From contig NZ_CAJHOF010000018.1 of assembly GCF_905120465.1 (NCBI RefSeq), positions 1 through 40,139 of the forward strand: a DNA stretch of 40,139 nt, read 5' to 3'. Positions within the stretch are counted from its first letter, which is position 1; every line of letters begins with the position of its first letter. Positions 5,481-13,009 of the stretch are shown one piece after another. The notes beneath the pieces were generated by a model. It had not been told where the DNA came from, did no database searches, and saw only the letters and a list, made by a program, of their open reading frames with translations. The stretch is from Campylobacter majalis (lineage in GTDB: Bacteria > Campylobacterota > Campylobacteria > Campylobacterales > Campylobacteraceae). The translations under genes and the position numbers were made by a program.

Positions 5481-6371
5481 TTAAGCGGATTTTGTAAAAG
5501 ATAACGCGCGCCTATTATCTTTAAAAAAAGCCACTTGATTTTTTAAAATTTTAAGATCCACACCAAATGGATACATCCCATCGCTTAAGCGATTGCTAAT
5601 CTCATCCATGATTTGGATGTATTCATTTATACCCTCATGCTCCCACGCTTTGCGAAATTTCGCCTTTAGTTTAAATGTAAGCTCTATCCTATGCCATTTT
5701 TGATATTTGCTGTCTATCTTTTGGCGGTGACACACACTCATCTTTTTAAATTTGTCGTAAAAACAGACCTTACTAAGATTATAAAAACGCTCCTTTCGGC
5801 ACTTATTTAGATATAAGCTTGTTGAATAGCTTCGTACATCGCCACCAAATGGACGAAGCAAACGACTAAACCACTCTTTATTTTTAGCCCCTGATTGCCT
5901 ATCGCTATCAATATCCGTCGCTAGATCGAAGCTATCGCACTTAAAGCGTTTTAAAAACTTTGCTAAAATTTCATAAGTCTTTTTATATACTTCACGGCTA
6001 GGCTGATAAAGCCCCACAAACTCGACTTTTACAAAATACCCAAATGGCTTTTTGCGTTTTCTGCACAAATCATTTAGCTCATTTGAGTTCTCAACGACTA
6101 GCATCGTGTTTGTAAGGCTATCAACGCCCCTTTTAAAGCTCATATACCTAACCTTATATTCATGCCCTTTTGGCATGATAAGCGGCTTATAGTTTTTAAA
6201 TTTATCACTTATATAGCCTTTTACTTTTTTGTTTCTGCTAACGGCTCTTAACTTGCTGCTAAGCTCGATTTTTTTGATAAATTTTAAAAATGTAGCCTTT
6301 GGCATGATAAAACGCATGGCATCAATACCTGTGCTATACTCTATTTTTTTATCAGTTTTTAGCTGCTTCAT
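5481..6371 (-). CDS. Putative phage replication initiation protein
   Basis: 296-aa basic protein and the largest early gene. The segments CDSFDLATDID, YSTSLYLN, VCFYDKFKK and WHRIELTFKLKAKF recall the Rep_trans/gene II-gene X replication initiator families (basic protein with a DLA..D strand and a YDK...RIE motif). It lies centrally in the leftward early operon. The assignment is from motif order only. If right, it would nick or open the phage origin; no origin could be identified. Confidence 0.5.
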   Translation of the reverse strand: MKQLKTDKKIEYSTGIDAMRFIMPKATFLKFIKKIELSSKLRAVSRNKKVKGYISDKFKNYKPLIMPKGHEYKVRYMSFKRGVDSLTNTMLVVENSNELNDLCRKRKKPFGYFVKVEFVGLYQPSREVYKKTYEILAKFLKRFKCDSFDLATDIDSDRQSGAKNKEWFSRLLRPFGGDVRSYSTSLYLNKCRKERFYNLSKVCFYDKFKKMSVCHRQKIDSKYQKWHRIELTFKLKAKFRKAWEHEGINEYIQIMDEISNRLSDGMYPFGVDLKILKNQVAFFKDNRRALSFTKSA

Positions 6372-6583
6372 CTGCTTTTAAAGCTCTTTAAGATGATATT
6401 TAAAGCCGTCGCCACACTAAGCATCGCCCCTAAAAGTGGCACAAATAACAAAAATGCAAGTATTAGCGTTTCTAGTGGCGATGTGTGTGAATGTGATTTG
6501 TATCCAAACGCACACCCAACAAACACAAGCACCCAATAAAACAAAGCATTTATAACTACAAAATGAATACAAAAGCTAAGCAT
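6368..6583 (-). CDS. Small membrane protein of the early operon
   Basis: 71 aa with two strong hydrophobic segments (from CIHFVVINALFYWVLVF and LILAFLLFVPLLGAML). The start at 6583 is chosen because AAAAGGGGCTTTG precedes it and it overlaps the stop of the 40-aa gene. The ORF is open ten codons further up. Stops 4 bp inside the replication gene. Role unknown. Confidence 0.65.
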   Translation of the reverse strand: MLSFCIHFVVINALFYWVLVFVGCAFGYKSHSHTSPLETLILAFLLFVPLLGAMLSVATALNIILKSFKSR

Positions 6584-6698
6584 CAAAGCCCCTTTTTGCA
6601 AAGAAGCCGCCATCTTTGCTAATGCTTACATCAAAGCCCAGGCGTTTAAGCCTATAAATAAACTTAAAAATTTCGCCTAAAGTGTGATGCTTTTTCAT
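6576..6698 (-). CDS. 40-aa basic protein
   Basis: Begins MKKHHTLGEIFKFIYRLKRL, then FDVSISKDGGFF. Preceded by AGAGGGGCAAGA, and its ATG overlaps the stop of the coiled-coil gene at 6695-6877. Its own end overlaps the next start. The tight double overlap supports a real gene. No family recognised. Confidence 0.6.
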   Translation of the reverse strand: MKKHHTLGEIFKFIYRLKRLGFDVSISKDGGFFAKRGFDA

Positions 6699-6877
6699 TC
6701 TTGCCCCTCTTGCAATTTGTAATCTGGTATCTCTTTTTTTAGCTTAGCTTCTAGATTTTTAATATCCTTTTGAAGCTGCTTTTTATCCTCGTTTAGCTCT
6801 TTTATCTGCTCTTGAATGTTTTGCAAACTATCCTTAAGCGCGAAAAATTTCATTAAATCTTTATATATAGTTGTCAT
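6695..6877 (-). CDS. 60-aa coiled-coil protein
   Basis: Regular heptads over most of its length (SLQNIQEQIKELNEDKKQL, then IKNLEAKLKKE). Likely a small homodimer. First gene of a run of overlapping leftward genes. Function unknown. Confidence 0.65.
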   Translation of the reverse strand: MTTIYKDLMKFFALKDSLQNIQEQIKELNEDKKQLQKDIKNLEAKLKKEIPDYKLQEGQE

Positions 6878-6925
6878 CTTTTATCCTTTATGTGTGCTAT
6901 AATTGCTTTAAAAAAGGCTTATAAA

Positions 6926-7228
6926 ATGGAAATTTTAAACTTCATATTTGACAATATAAATCAAAATTTAGCCATTTTCTTTGGCGGTATAATTGTAGGT
7001 TTTATCGCTTGTAAAACCACGCAAAAAAGCCACTTTTACACCGAAAAAAAGGCGATATGTGGCACACTTGCCAATCTCACAAACCAAAATCCTAAAATAA
7101 CCTTTGTTTTACAAGACTATAAAAAAGTAGTTTTTTTGTCTTGCACTTACGCAAAAGGCAAAAATAGGATTTGCTCTTTGACCAATACAAAATGCCCCGC
7201 TATCCAATTTATCAAGCCTAACGATTAG
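6926..7228 (+). CDS. Membrane-anchored protein of unknown function
   Basis: 100 aa, starting MEILNFIFDNINQNLAIFF. One N-terminal hydrophobic segment is followed by a Cys-containing soluble domain (CGTLANLT, FLSCTYA, ICSLTNTKC). It is the only rightward gene in this leftward early block. ATG at 6926 has AAAAAAGG upstream. Convergent with the 25-aa peptide at 7218-7295. Not recognised. Confidence 0.6.
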   Translation: MEILNFIFDNINQNLAIFFGGIIVGFIACKTTQKSHFYTEKKAICGTLANLTNQNPKITFVLQDYKKVVFLSCTYAKGKNRICSLTNTKCPAIQFIKPND

Positions 7229-7295
7229 CTAAATAAGCACCTAAAACCACGCCCACACCGAAAATCACGATGCAAAAAAAGCACTCAATTTGCAC
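7218..7295 (-). CDS. 25-aa membrane peptide, GTG start
   Basis: GTG-initiated ORF overlapping the stop of the gene at 7285-7566. It encodes ECFFCIVIFGVGVVLGAYLA plus a short basic end. Single hydrophobic helix. Probably translated by coupling to the upstream gene. Overlaps the end of the opposite-strand gene at 6926-7228. Unproven. Confidence 0.4.
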   Translation of the reverse strand: MQIECFFCIVIFGVGVVLGAYLANR

Positions 7296-7566
7296 CCATG
7301 ACCTTTAAATACTCATCGACGCTCATCGGCTTCATGCCTGGTATTTGCACCATGCCATTTTTAAGCACATATCTAGCCCCGCATCTGCCGCCGCTTACTT
7401 TGGCATCATCGGCTTCTCGCCAATTAATCCCATCGGCGTCTAGTATCGCCATTAGCTTTTTACTCACGTATCCAGCCCTTAACGCCCCTACATCAAGCCC
7501 TCTAAGCTTTAAATACTCTTTTTTGCTTATGCCTGTTTTTTCGTAAATCATCGCTGCAATTGTCAT
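7285..7566 (-). CDS. Small phage regulator-like protein, first gene of the early operon
   Basis: 93 aa from the ATG at 7566 (GGAGCAAAG upstream). ISKKEYLKLRGLDVGALRAGY resembles an HTH segment, followed by INWREADDAK and YVLKNGMVQIPGMKPMSVDEYLK. It is the first early gene after a 190-nt leader that holds an intrinsic terminator. By position it could be a Cro/CII- or antitermination-like factor; no family is recognised with confidence. Confidence 0.55.
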   Translation of the reverse strand: MTIAAMIYEKTGISKKEYLKLRGLDVGALRAGYVSKKLMAILDADGINWREADDAKVSGGRCGARYVLKNGMVQIPGMKPMSVDEYLKVMGAN

Positions 7567-7591
7567 CTTTGCTCCTTTGTTTAATATCCAC

Positions 7592-7627
7592 AAAAAGCCC
7601 TTTGCACTACCACGCAAAGGGCTTTTT
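7592..7627. terminator. Strong bidirectional terminator in the early leader
   Basis: AAAAAGCCCTTTGC and GCAAAGGGCTTTTT form a 14-bp stem with an 8-nt loop and a T-run on either strand. For leftward transcripts from 7759-7793 it comes before the first early gene, so it acts as an attenuator unless bypassed. It would also stop any rightward RNA. Confidence 0.85.
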
Positions 7628-7694
7628 ATAACTACTTACGATATAAAATTAACCTTGCTTTTTATATTTAATCCCTTGTTTTTACGATTTGCAT

Positions 7695-7750
7695 TAGTAA
7701 TTTAAAGCTTAAAACAGCTTTAAATTACTATAATTGCATTGATGCAATTA
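7695..7750. repeat. Two adjacent palindromes in the early leader
   Basis: A 14-bp-arm inverted repeat (7695-7708 with 7717-7730, arm TAGTAATTTAAAGC) is followed without gap by a perfect 20-bp palindrome with arms TAATTGCAT (7731-7750). Either could be an operator or an RNA hairpin in the leader. Confidence 0.7.
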
Positions 7751-7758
7751 TATTTGAC

Positions 7759-7793
7759 GTCGTAATTATACGACATTTTGAATAACTTGTCAA
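7759..7793 (-). promoter_or_regulatory. Early promoter with overlapping operator
   Basis: Leftward TTGACA (7788-7793), 17 bp, TATAAT (7765-7770). A perfect palindrome GTCGTAATTATACGAC (7759-7774) covers the -10, an ideal site for repression by the product of the divergent gene at 7831-8211. Confidence 0.85.
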
Positions 7794-7830
7794 GTAAAAA
7801 TGACGAATTTGTTTATGAAAAGGTAATAAA

Positions 7831-8211
7831 ATGAATACTTTTGACGAATATATCGCAATTTTAAAAAATGCAACAGGTGCTAAAACTATTAAAGAATTGG
7901 CTAAAATTTTAGACATTAACTATAGAACTTTAACAACTTGGCAAACAAGAGGCGAAATACCAGCAAAAAAAAAGATTGAAATTTTTACAAAATTAGGAAT
8001 AAGAATGGATAAAATGATAGGTGCAGTCGCAATTGGTAGCCAAAACATAGCAATAAACGGCGACAATAACGCCCTAAATCATCAAAATGACATCACAAAC
8101 ACACCAAAATTTAAAGAATTTTTAGAGCTATTTACAAAATACGGCAACGACGCAACACTTGATTATTTTATAAAAAAACTTAAAGCTTTAAAAGAAATTT
8201 TAGAGAATTAG
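7831..8211 (+). CDS. Phage repressor, CI-like HTH protein
   Basis: 126 aa. N-terminal DNA-binding domain with GAKTIKELAKILDINYRTL and a second helix, WQTRGEIPAKKK; this resembles the Bro/CI-type HTH of other phages (PF07022-like). The C-terminal part (GSQNIAINGDNNALN, then FIKKLKALKEIL) is probably for oligomerisation. There is no S24 autocleavage domain, so induction would need another route. Start at 7831 has AAAAGGTAATAAA upstream. Divergent from the early promoter, where it most likely binds. Confidence 0.8.
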   Translation: MNTFDEYIAILKNATGAKTIKELAKILDINYRTLTTWQTRGEIPAKKKIEIFTKLGIRMDKMIGAVAIGSQNIAINGDNNALNHQNDITNTPKFKEFLELFTKYGNDATLDYFIKKLKALKEILEN

Positions 8212-8257
8212 AAATATGATATTGTAAGCAATCAAATCAAATCTTAAGGGGTTAAAG

Positions 8258-8467
8258 ATGAAAAAATTATTTTTATTTTTTATTTTTGTGATTATAGCAA
8301 GTGGGACAGATAAATACGACTGCTCCAAAAGATATTGTAAGCAGATGACTAGCTGTGCCGAAGCTATGCACTATCTTAAAGCGTGTGGTATGGATAAGTT
8401 TGACCGAGATGGCGACGGTATACCGTGTGAAAATGTATGCGGCAAAGGCAAGAAAGCAAAACGATAG
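8258..8467 (+). CDS. Secreted Excalibur-domain protein
   Basis: 69 aa: a signal peptide (MKKLFLFFIFVIIASG), then a Cys-rich Excalibur calcium-binding domain with CSKRYCKQMTSCAEAMHYL and the metal loop DRDGDGIPCENVC. Six Cys probably form disulfides in the periplasm. Good ribosome site (AAGGGGTTAAAG). It sits downstream of the repressor, a common place for lysogenic-conversion genes. Possible envelope modification or superinfection role is inference. Confidence 0.85.
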   Translation: MKKLFLFFIFVIIASGTDKYDCSKRYCKQMTSCAEAMHYLKACGMDKFDRDGDGIPCENVCGKGKKAKR

Positions 8468-8550
8468 CCTTAAACTCCGCTAAAACACAATAAACAAGCC
8501 ACCACCTAAACCAACACATCAACGCCTAAACCGTCACACACAAACGATAC
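8464..8550 (+). repeat. Imperfect ~75-bp direct repeat, copy 1
   Basis: AGCCTTAAACTCCGCTAAAA and ACGCCTAAACC recur in the same order at about 9536-9622 with scattered changes. It follows the Excalibur gene stop. No gene in it. Purpose unknown; may be decayed shared sequence from a duplication. Confidence 0.6.
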
Positions 8551-8578
8551 ACCAAAGATAGACGTGTCACCACGCCAT

Positions 8579-8662
8579 TTAATCCTTGCTTTTGATTTTA
8601 TGGATATTTAAAGCGATGTAAGCAAGTAGCAACACTTCGCAAACTTCTAAAATTTCAGCCAT
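8579..8662 (-). CDS. 27-aa membrane peptide (8.6-kb module, second peptide)
   Basis: MAEILEVCEVLLLAYIALNI, then a basic tail (HKIKSKD). Strong ribosome site AAAAGGAGGC. It lies downstream of the hairpin and inner complementary arm of this module. Its N-terminal half matches the truncated ORF at 1588-1632. Function unknown. Confidence 0.65.
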   Translation of the reverse strand: MAEILEVCEVLLLAYIALNIHKIKSKD

Positions 8663-8678
8663 TTAAGCCTCCTTTTGG

Positions 8679-8691
8679 TATAATTTCAAAG
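8679..8691 (+). promoter_or_regulatory. Antisense promoter -10 in the 8.6-kb module
   Basis: TTGGTATAAT, TATAAT at 8679-8684, opposite to the peptides. Expected RNA start about 8691, at the first base of the inner complementary arm. Confidence 0.6.
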
Positions 8692-8817
8692 GGTTAAGAC
8701 ACACAAAGGCAGGGGGCAGCCCCCTACAATGCTAAAAAAGCAATTTAGCTATTTTTAGCACTAAATAAATCAAAGTGGCGACTTTGACTAAAATTTCTAA
8801 GTGCTTCATCTTAACCC
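8690..8817 (-). other. 8.6-kb module: inverted repeat hiding the start of peptide 1
   Basis: AGGGTTAAGA (8690-8699) pairs with TCTTAACCCT (8809-8818). The outer arm is the ribosome site and start of peptide 1. An AGGGGGC-A-GCCCCCT hairpin (8711-8725) lies between the peptide stop and the inner arm, as in the other modules. Confidence 0.7.
8732..8809 (-). CDS. 25-aa hydrophobic peptide (8.6-kb module, first peptide)
   Basis: MKHLEILVKVATLIYLVLKI plus AKLLF. One amphipathic or membrane helix with three Lys. Ribosome site GGAGGGTTAAG is very strong but lies in the inverted repeat. A hairpin follows its stop. Toxin-like in size and nature; function unproven. Confidence 0.65.
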   Translation of the reverse strand: MKHLEILVKVATLIYLVLKIAKLLF

Positions 8818-8838
8818 TCCTTTCTTTAATATAATATA

Positions 8839-8867
8839 ATTATACCATATTTTAATTTAAAAATCAA
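8839..8867 (-). promoter_or_regulatory. Promoter of the 8.6-kb module
   Basis: Leftward TTGATT (8862-8867), 17 bp, TATAAT (8839-8844, in TATGGTATAAT). It faces the HTH gene at 8928 across an AT-rich divergent region. Confidence 0.75.
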
Positions 8868-8927
8868 GTATTTTATAATTAATTTAGTTATTTTGTGATA
8901 AAATTTGTAATTTTAAAAGGCGATAAA

Positions 8928-9137
8928 ATGAGTAATTTAGAATTTGAAAATAGATTAAATGAGCTAAATTTGAGTAAAAAAGAATTTGCTCTCTTAGTGC
9001 AAATGCCATACCAAACGATGATGAATTGGAAGCAAAACAACAAAACGCCGCATTGGGTTGAGCCGTTTTTAAATCACTACGAAAAAAGCAAGACATTAGA
9101 TGAGATTTTAGGGCTGATGGCTAAATTTACAAAATAA
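8928..9137 (+). CDS. Small HTH-like regulator divergent from the mini-peptide module
   Basis: 69 aa, starting MSNLEFENRLNELNLSKKEF. The segment LSKKEFALLVQMPYQTMMNW looks like a helix-turn-helix, and the protein ends YEKSKTLDEILGLMAKF. Paralogue of 18221-18430 with the same pattern of conserved residues (EFENRL, NLSKK, NW.Q, P.WV, YEKSK). Start chosen for AAAAGGCGATAAA. Both paralogues are divergent from a mini-peptide module, so it likely represses it. Confidence 0.75.
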   Translation: MSNLEFENRLNELNLSKKEFALLVQMPYQTMMNWKQNNKTPHWVEPFLNHYEKSKTLDEILGLMAKFTK

Positions 9138-9909
9138 TCAAAAGCCACTTCACACACCTTATCACGTCCAGCCGCCAACGCCACGCACGACAAACAACAT
9201 CGCACAAAGTCACAATTGTATCTCATGCTTTAACTCCTTAATTTATCCATTCACGCAAAGCATAAATAAAATTTTTGCTTCGCCGTGATTGCAACCTTAG
9301 ACGTTTTATTATTTAGTTTTATCAAAATTAAATCCATTTGCAACTTATAAAATTGCATCTATTTTTGATTTTGCTAGTTGCCATCTGATTTATCGCTAAA
9401 CCATCAAGCAAAGCCATAAGCTTACAAGCGTGAATTAGGCTAATATTTGCTGTGATAGTCTAAATCTTTGCTAATTTGTGTGATATTTTGCTATTTAGCC
9501 TTAATATCCGCTAAAAAATAAGGATATAAATATACTTTTAGCCTTAAGCTCCGCTAAAAACACCATAAGCAAATCATCACCAAAGCCAACGCACCAACGC
9601 CTAAACCATCAAGGCACACTCACACCTACAAAATCCACTTTAATGTAAATTAAATTTTAAGCCCTCTTAATAGTGGCGTAACAAACAAAAATTCTCTTAT
9701 AGGTTCTTTCTAGCCATCCTCTCCCCATGCGGTTATCATCACCGAAAAAAATGGGGCTGTGATTAAATTTTGGGCATTTCGTTTTCGGTTTTTTAAAAAT
9801 ATAAAATTAGTTTTTTAAAAAATATAATAAAATTTAATAAAAAAGCTTTAAAAAAGAGCTAAAAATTGCTTTTAAGCCCTTAAAATGGTATAATTAAGCA
9901 TTTAAATAC
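9138..9909. other. 770-bp gene-poor stretch before the packaging genes
   Basis: No confident gene. It holds the second copy of the imperfect repeat at 8464-8550 (about 9536-9622) and a weak 51-codon minus ORF at 9071-9226. A GC-richer patch at about 9710-9755 (CCATCCTCTCCCCATGCGG; ATGGGGCTGTG) just upstream of terminase is a candidate cos/pac region. The downstream end is AT-rich with a promoter. The cos idea is positional inference only. Confidence 0.45.
9866..9894 (+). promoter_or_regulatory. Promoter of the packaging operon
   Basis: TTGCTT (about 9866-9871), 17 bp, TATAAT (9889-9894, within ATGGTATAAT). It differs from the TTGTAA-N20-TAAAAT motif of the other late operons. Confidence 0.55.
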
Positions 9910-10005
9910 TTGCATAATACAAAATCAAAGAAAGTCAAACGAGAAAAGAAAGTTAAACGAGAAAAGAAAGTCAATAAGCATTGTAAAAATAAGTTAAATC
10001 AAAAA

Positions 10006-11745
10006 ATGAGTAAAATAATAGATCTGTTTGCAAACTCAATTTTTTTAAAGCCACGCCTTAATCTTTTAGAATGGGCTGAGCGTTACAGGATTTTAAGTAA
10101 AGAAAGTTCATCAAATTTTGGCAAATTTAAAGCGTTCAGCTATCAAAAAGAGCCAATGCTTGAAATCTCAAATCCAAAACGTCAAAAAGTCGTCTTACTT
10201 TGGGCGTCGCAGTTAGGCAAATCCGAGCTAATAAATAACGTCTTAGGCTACTACATCCACCAAGAGCCAAGCACGATTTTATTCATGCTACCAAACAAAG
10301 ACGACGCACAGGACTATTCAAAACGCCGCTTAACGCCGATGTTTAGAGATACGCCTGAACTAGATGAGTTAATAAACGCACACGATGCAAACAACACGAT
10401 TTTAATTAAAAATTTCAGGGGCGGAAATTTAGCCTTAATCGGATCAATTAGCCCCTCAAAACTAGCAAGTAAGCCGATTAAAATTTTGCTTATTGATGAA
10501 GCCGATCGCTGTGAAGCCACCAAAGAGGGCGACAGTATAGAGTTAGCAACAAAACGCACCGCAACATTTCACGACCGCAAAATCATAATAAGTTCAACGC
10601 CGACCATCTCAGGCAGTAGCAAAATTCAAAGCGAATTTGACAACTCAGATCAGCGCTATTTTTTCATCACTTGCCCCCATTGCAACCACTTACAAAAATT
10701 AATTTTTGAACGCATAACATACGAGCAAGACGCACAGACCAAAGAGCTAATAACTAATAGCGTCAGATACCAATGCAGCGAATGCGGGACGCTTTTAAAC
10801 GAGCAAGAAAAAAACCAAGCCGTAAAAAATGGCAAATGGATCGCACAAAATCCAAGCAGCGATATAGCTGGATTTTTCTTAAACGCTATTTATAGCCCAT
10901 TTTTTACGATGAGCGACATCATTAAAGACTATTTAAACGCACAGGGCAACGAGCTAAAAATCCAAGCCTTTAAAAACACGCTTCAAGCCATAACATACGA
11001 GCCACCAAATACAAGCTTTAATGAAAATGAGCTTTATGACCGAATAGAACACTACACAGATCAAAACTTACCGCAAAAAGTGCAATTCATAACTGCAGGT
11101 ATGGACGTGCAAGGCAACCGCTTAGAACTAATCTTTATCGGATGGGCTAAGGGCTATGAAGCCTATAATATCGATTATAAACAAATTTACGGCAACACAG
11201 ATCAGGATGAGGTTTGGCAAACGGCATTTAAGCACTTGCATAAAAAATTTAAAAGAGAGGACGGCAAAATTTTAAGCGTAAGTCTAGCACTAATTGATAG
11301 CGGATTTAACGCCTATAGAGTTTATAATTTTGTCTCTTTAAGCCCCAAGCTAATCGCATCTAAGGGAGCGAGTGAGACCGCGGCAAAAGTGGATTTTTTA
11401 AACAAAGTAAGATTTATAAGAAAGGGCGTAAGGCTTATAAGTATAGGCACATTTAAGGGTAAGAGTGAATTTTTTAGGCTTTTATCGATTAAAGAGCATG
11501 GCGAGGGATATTTTCACTATAATAAAAACTTTACAAATGAGTTTTTCTTACAACTAACAGCCGAAAAGCTTCAAGAGATTAAAAACAAAAAAGGCTATAC
11601 AAGGCTATCATACGTTAAAATAAGAGAACGCAACGAAGCACTAGATATCACGGTATTAGCTTACGCAGCCGCAAAGCTAATCAAAAACGAATTAAGGCGT
11701 AAAAGGATAGTAAATGCCAAAAATACACAAAAACGTAATGCATAA
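10006..11745 (+). CDS. Terminase large subunit, lambda GpA family
   Basis: DNA packaging motor and nuclease, 580 aa from the ATG at 10006. The opening LEWAERYRILSKESSSNFG is typical of GpA. The ATPase has WASQLGKSE (Walker A, ~66-74) and ILLIDEADRCE (Walker B). A CPHC...CSEC zinc-ribbon insert (FITCPHCNHLQ, YQCSECGTLL) is usual in this family. The nuclease domain begins at GMDVQGNRLELIF. The frame is open upstream to a TTG at 9910 and would add a Lys-rich tract (KKVKREKK repeated); neither start has a strong ribosome site. It overlaps the next gene by 32 bp. Confidence 0.95.
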   Translation: MSKIIDLFANSIFLKPRLNLLEWAERYRILSKESSSNFGKFKAFSYQKEPMLEISNPKRQKVVLLWASQLGKSELINNVLGYYIHQEPSTILFMLPNKDDAQDYSKRRLTPMFRDTPELDELINAHDANNTILIKNFRGGNLALIGSISPSKLASKPIKILLIDEADRCEATKEGDSIELATKRTATFHDRKIIISSTPTISGSSKIQSEFDNSDQRYFFITCPHCNHLQKLIFERITYEQDAQTKELITNSVRYQCSECGTLLNEQEKNQAVKNGKWIAQNPSSDIAGFFLNAIYSPFFTMSDIIKDYLNAQGNELKIQAFKNTLQAITYEPPNTSFNENELYDRIEHYTDQNLPQKVQFITAGMDVQGNRLELIFIGWAKGYEAYNIDYKQIYGNTDQDEVWQTAFKHLHKKFKREDGKILSVSLALIDSGFNAYRVYNFVSLSPKLIASKGASETAAKVDFLNKVRFIRKGVRLISIGTFKGKSEFFRLLSIKEHGEGYFHYNKNFTNEFFLQLTAEKLQEIKNKKGYTRLSYVKIRERNEALDITVLAYAAAKLIKNELRRKRIVNAKNTQKRNA

Positions 11746-11977
11746 AAAAACGCGCTATGATTTAAGCTTAAGCATTGCAAACGCTTCACGCTTTGAGCAA
11801 CTTTGTGAAGCTTACGAGATGAAAAAATCAGACATGGCGGATTTTATCATTGATAGCTTTTGCAATGGAAATTTACGCTATGAACACTACTTAAAAAACC
11901 TACAAACAAAACGCCAAAACTTAGCTAAAAAGGCAGAGAATGATTTAAGTCTTTTTAATAACTTAGGCACAAAATGA
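11714..11977 (+). CDS. Small protein with possible ribbon-helix-helix fold
   Basis: 87 aa. RYDLSLSIANASRFEQLCEAY and KKSDMADFIIDSF resemble an RHH strand-helix-helix unit, followed by a basic helical tail (LQTKRQNLAKKAEN). It is embedded between terminase genes with overlaps at both ends (32 bp and 4 bp), so it probably acts in packaging. No named family. Confidence 0.6.
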   Translation: MPKIHKNVMHKKTRYDLSLSIANASRFEQLCEAYEMKKSDMADFIIDSFCNGNLRYEHYLKNLQTKRQNLAKKAENDLSLFNNLGTK

Positions 11978-12423
11978 TAGTAACGACAAAAGAGCTAAGC
12001 GACGCATTAGGACTAACCGAGCGTAGAATTCAAGAGCTAGAAAAGCAAGAGATTATAAAAAAGCTAGAGCGTAACAAATGGGATTTAACATCATGCATTG
12101 ATGATTATTTAAACTATAAAGTAAAAGCCGCTACCGCCAATTTTGAACTAAGCGAGGCGAGAGCCAAAAAAGAGCTAGCAGAAGCCGAGCTAAAAGAGTT
12201 AAAACTCGCAAAACAAAAGGGCGAAGTTATAGAAATTTACAGGCTTCAAAAGGATTTAGGCGATATCGCCGCTACTATCTCAAACCGCCTTTATTCACTA
12301 CCACACAGATTAAACCGAGCTATAAATTTAAGCGACGAGCTAAACGAAGCTATAATAAAAGAAGTCGAAAGCATTTTAATAGAGCTAAAAGATGCTAAAA
12401 TTTATAAAGAATTTGGCAGTTAG
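11974..12423 (+). CDS. Terminase small subunit, Nu1-like
   Basis: 149 aa. N-terminal winged HTH (TTKELSDALGLTERRIQELEK) for binding cos/pac DNA, then a long helix (KKELAEAELKELKLAKQKGE) and a C-terminal helical region (ISNRLYSLPHRLNRAI), all typical of lambda Nu1-type small subunits. It follows the large subunit; in lambda it precedes it. ATG overlaps the previous stop by 4 bp. Confidence 0.85.
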   Translation: MIVTTKELSDALGLTERRIQELEKQEIIKKLERNKWDLTSCIDDYLNYKVKAATANFELSEARAKKELAEAELKELKLAKQKGEVIEIYRLQKDLGDIAATISNRLYSLPHRLNRAINLSDELNEAIIKEVESILIELKDAKIYKEFGS

Positions 12424-12484
12424 AATAATTCGCTATGGCTACCAACTTGCATTAAATAAAGAGACAAAACACCATTTTAACTTC

Positions 12485-12676
12485 TCATTTTTTTTGATAA
12501 TCTTTAAAATTTTCACACTCTATAACATCGCCATTTTTAAACTCATCAATCGCCTTATCAAGTCCAGAAATAGAAAATTCTTTTTTCTTTTTTATCTCTA
12601 AATTTGGACTTAATGCCTTTAAGCTCTCTAAAACCGCTAAAATTTCACTACTTACATTATTTAAAATTACTTGCAT
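12485..12676 (-). CDS. Orphan antitoxin-like 63-aa protein
   Basis: Opposite strand to the head genes. The C-terminal motif AIDEFKNGDVIECENFKDY is shared with the protein at 17194-17385 (SLKDYKNGDFVECENFSDF) and resembles the C-terminal arm of small RelB/Phd-like antitoxins. No toxin gene is adjacent. Either an accessory gene or an anti-addiction protein. Function not established. Confidence 0.55.
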   Translation of the reverse strand: MQVILNNVSSEILAVLESLKALSPNLEIKKKKEFSISGLDKAIDEFKNGDVIECENFKDYQKK

Positions 12677-12712
12677 TTTTGCCGCCTTTATAAATTTTGC
12701 CTATTTTATCAC

Positions 12713-12745
12713 TTGTAAATTTAAACTCACATAATTTTATAAAAT
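12713..12745 (+). promoter_or_regulatory. Late promoter motif, copy 1
   Basis: CTTGTAAATT (TTGTAA at 12713-12718), 21-bp gap, TAAAAT (12740-12745). Precedes the head operon after the minus-strand gene. The same motif occurs at 17531, 18848, 27093 and 30878. Confidence 0.65.
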
Positions 12746-12778
12746 CATCTTAAACAACACACAGCACAAAGGCAGTTA

Positions 12779-13009
12779 ATGACAACTAAAGAGCGGATAG
12801 AGCTAATAGACAAGGCAATCGATGATGTATTAAACAATCTTCAAAATGGCATTGAGATCAAAGAATACTGGATTGATAATTTAAAAGTCGAGAAAAGAAG
12901 TCCGCTTGAGCTAATAACTGAACTAAGAAAAATAAGAACCTTAACGATTAAAGACGCACAAAAACAAAAAGCAAAGTTTAAAACATATATTTTTGGCGAT
13001 AGGTATTAA
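12779..13009 (+). CDS. GpW-like head-tail joining protein
   Basis: 76 aa. ELIDKAIDDVLNNLQNGIEI, a short strand with WIDNLKVEKR, and then SPLELITELRKIRTL match the plan of the lambda gpW family (helix, beta hairpin, helix). It lies immediately before the portal, as in lambda. Sequence similarity is by pattern only. Good ribosome site (AAAGGCAGTTA). Confidence 0.65.
   Translation: MTTKERIELIDKAIDDVLNNLQNGIEIKEYWIDNLKVEKRSPLELITELRKIRTLTIKDAQKQKAKFKTYIFGDRY

Noticed and set aside
9071-9226. 51-aa minus-strand ORF with SD AAGGAG (MRYNCDFVRCC...)
   Set aside because: It overlaps 67 bp of the HTH gene at 8928-9137 in antisense, has unusual composition and no relative in the window. Not strong enough to call.
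9710-9755. Definite cos site
   Set aside because: Only a GC-richer patch near terminase. No terminase site symmetry could be shown, so it is kept as a note on the intergenic region.
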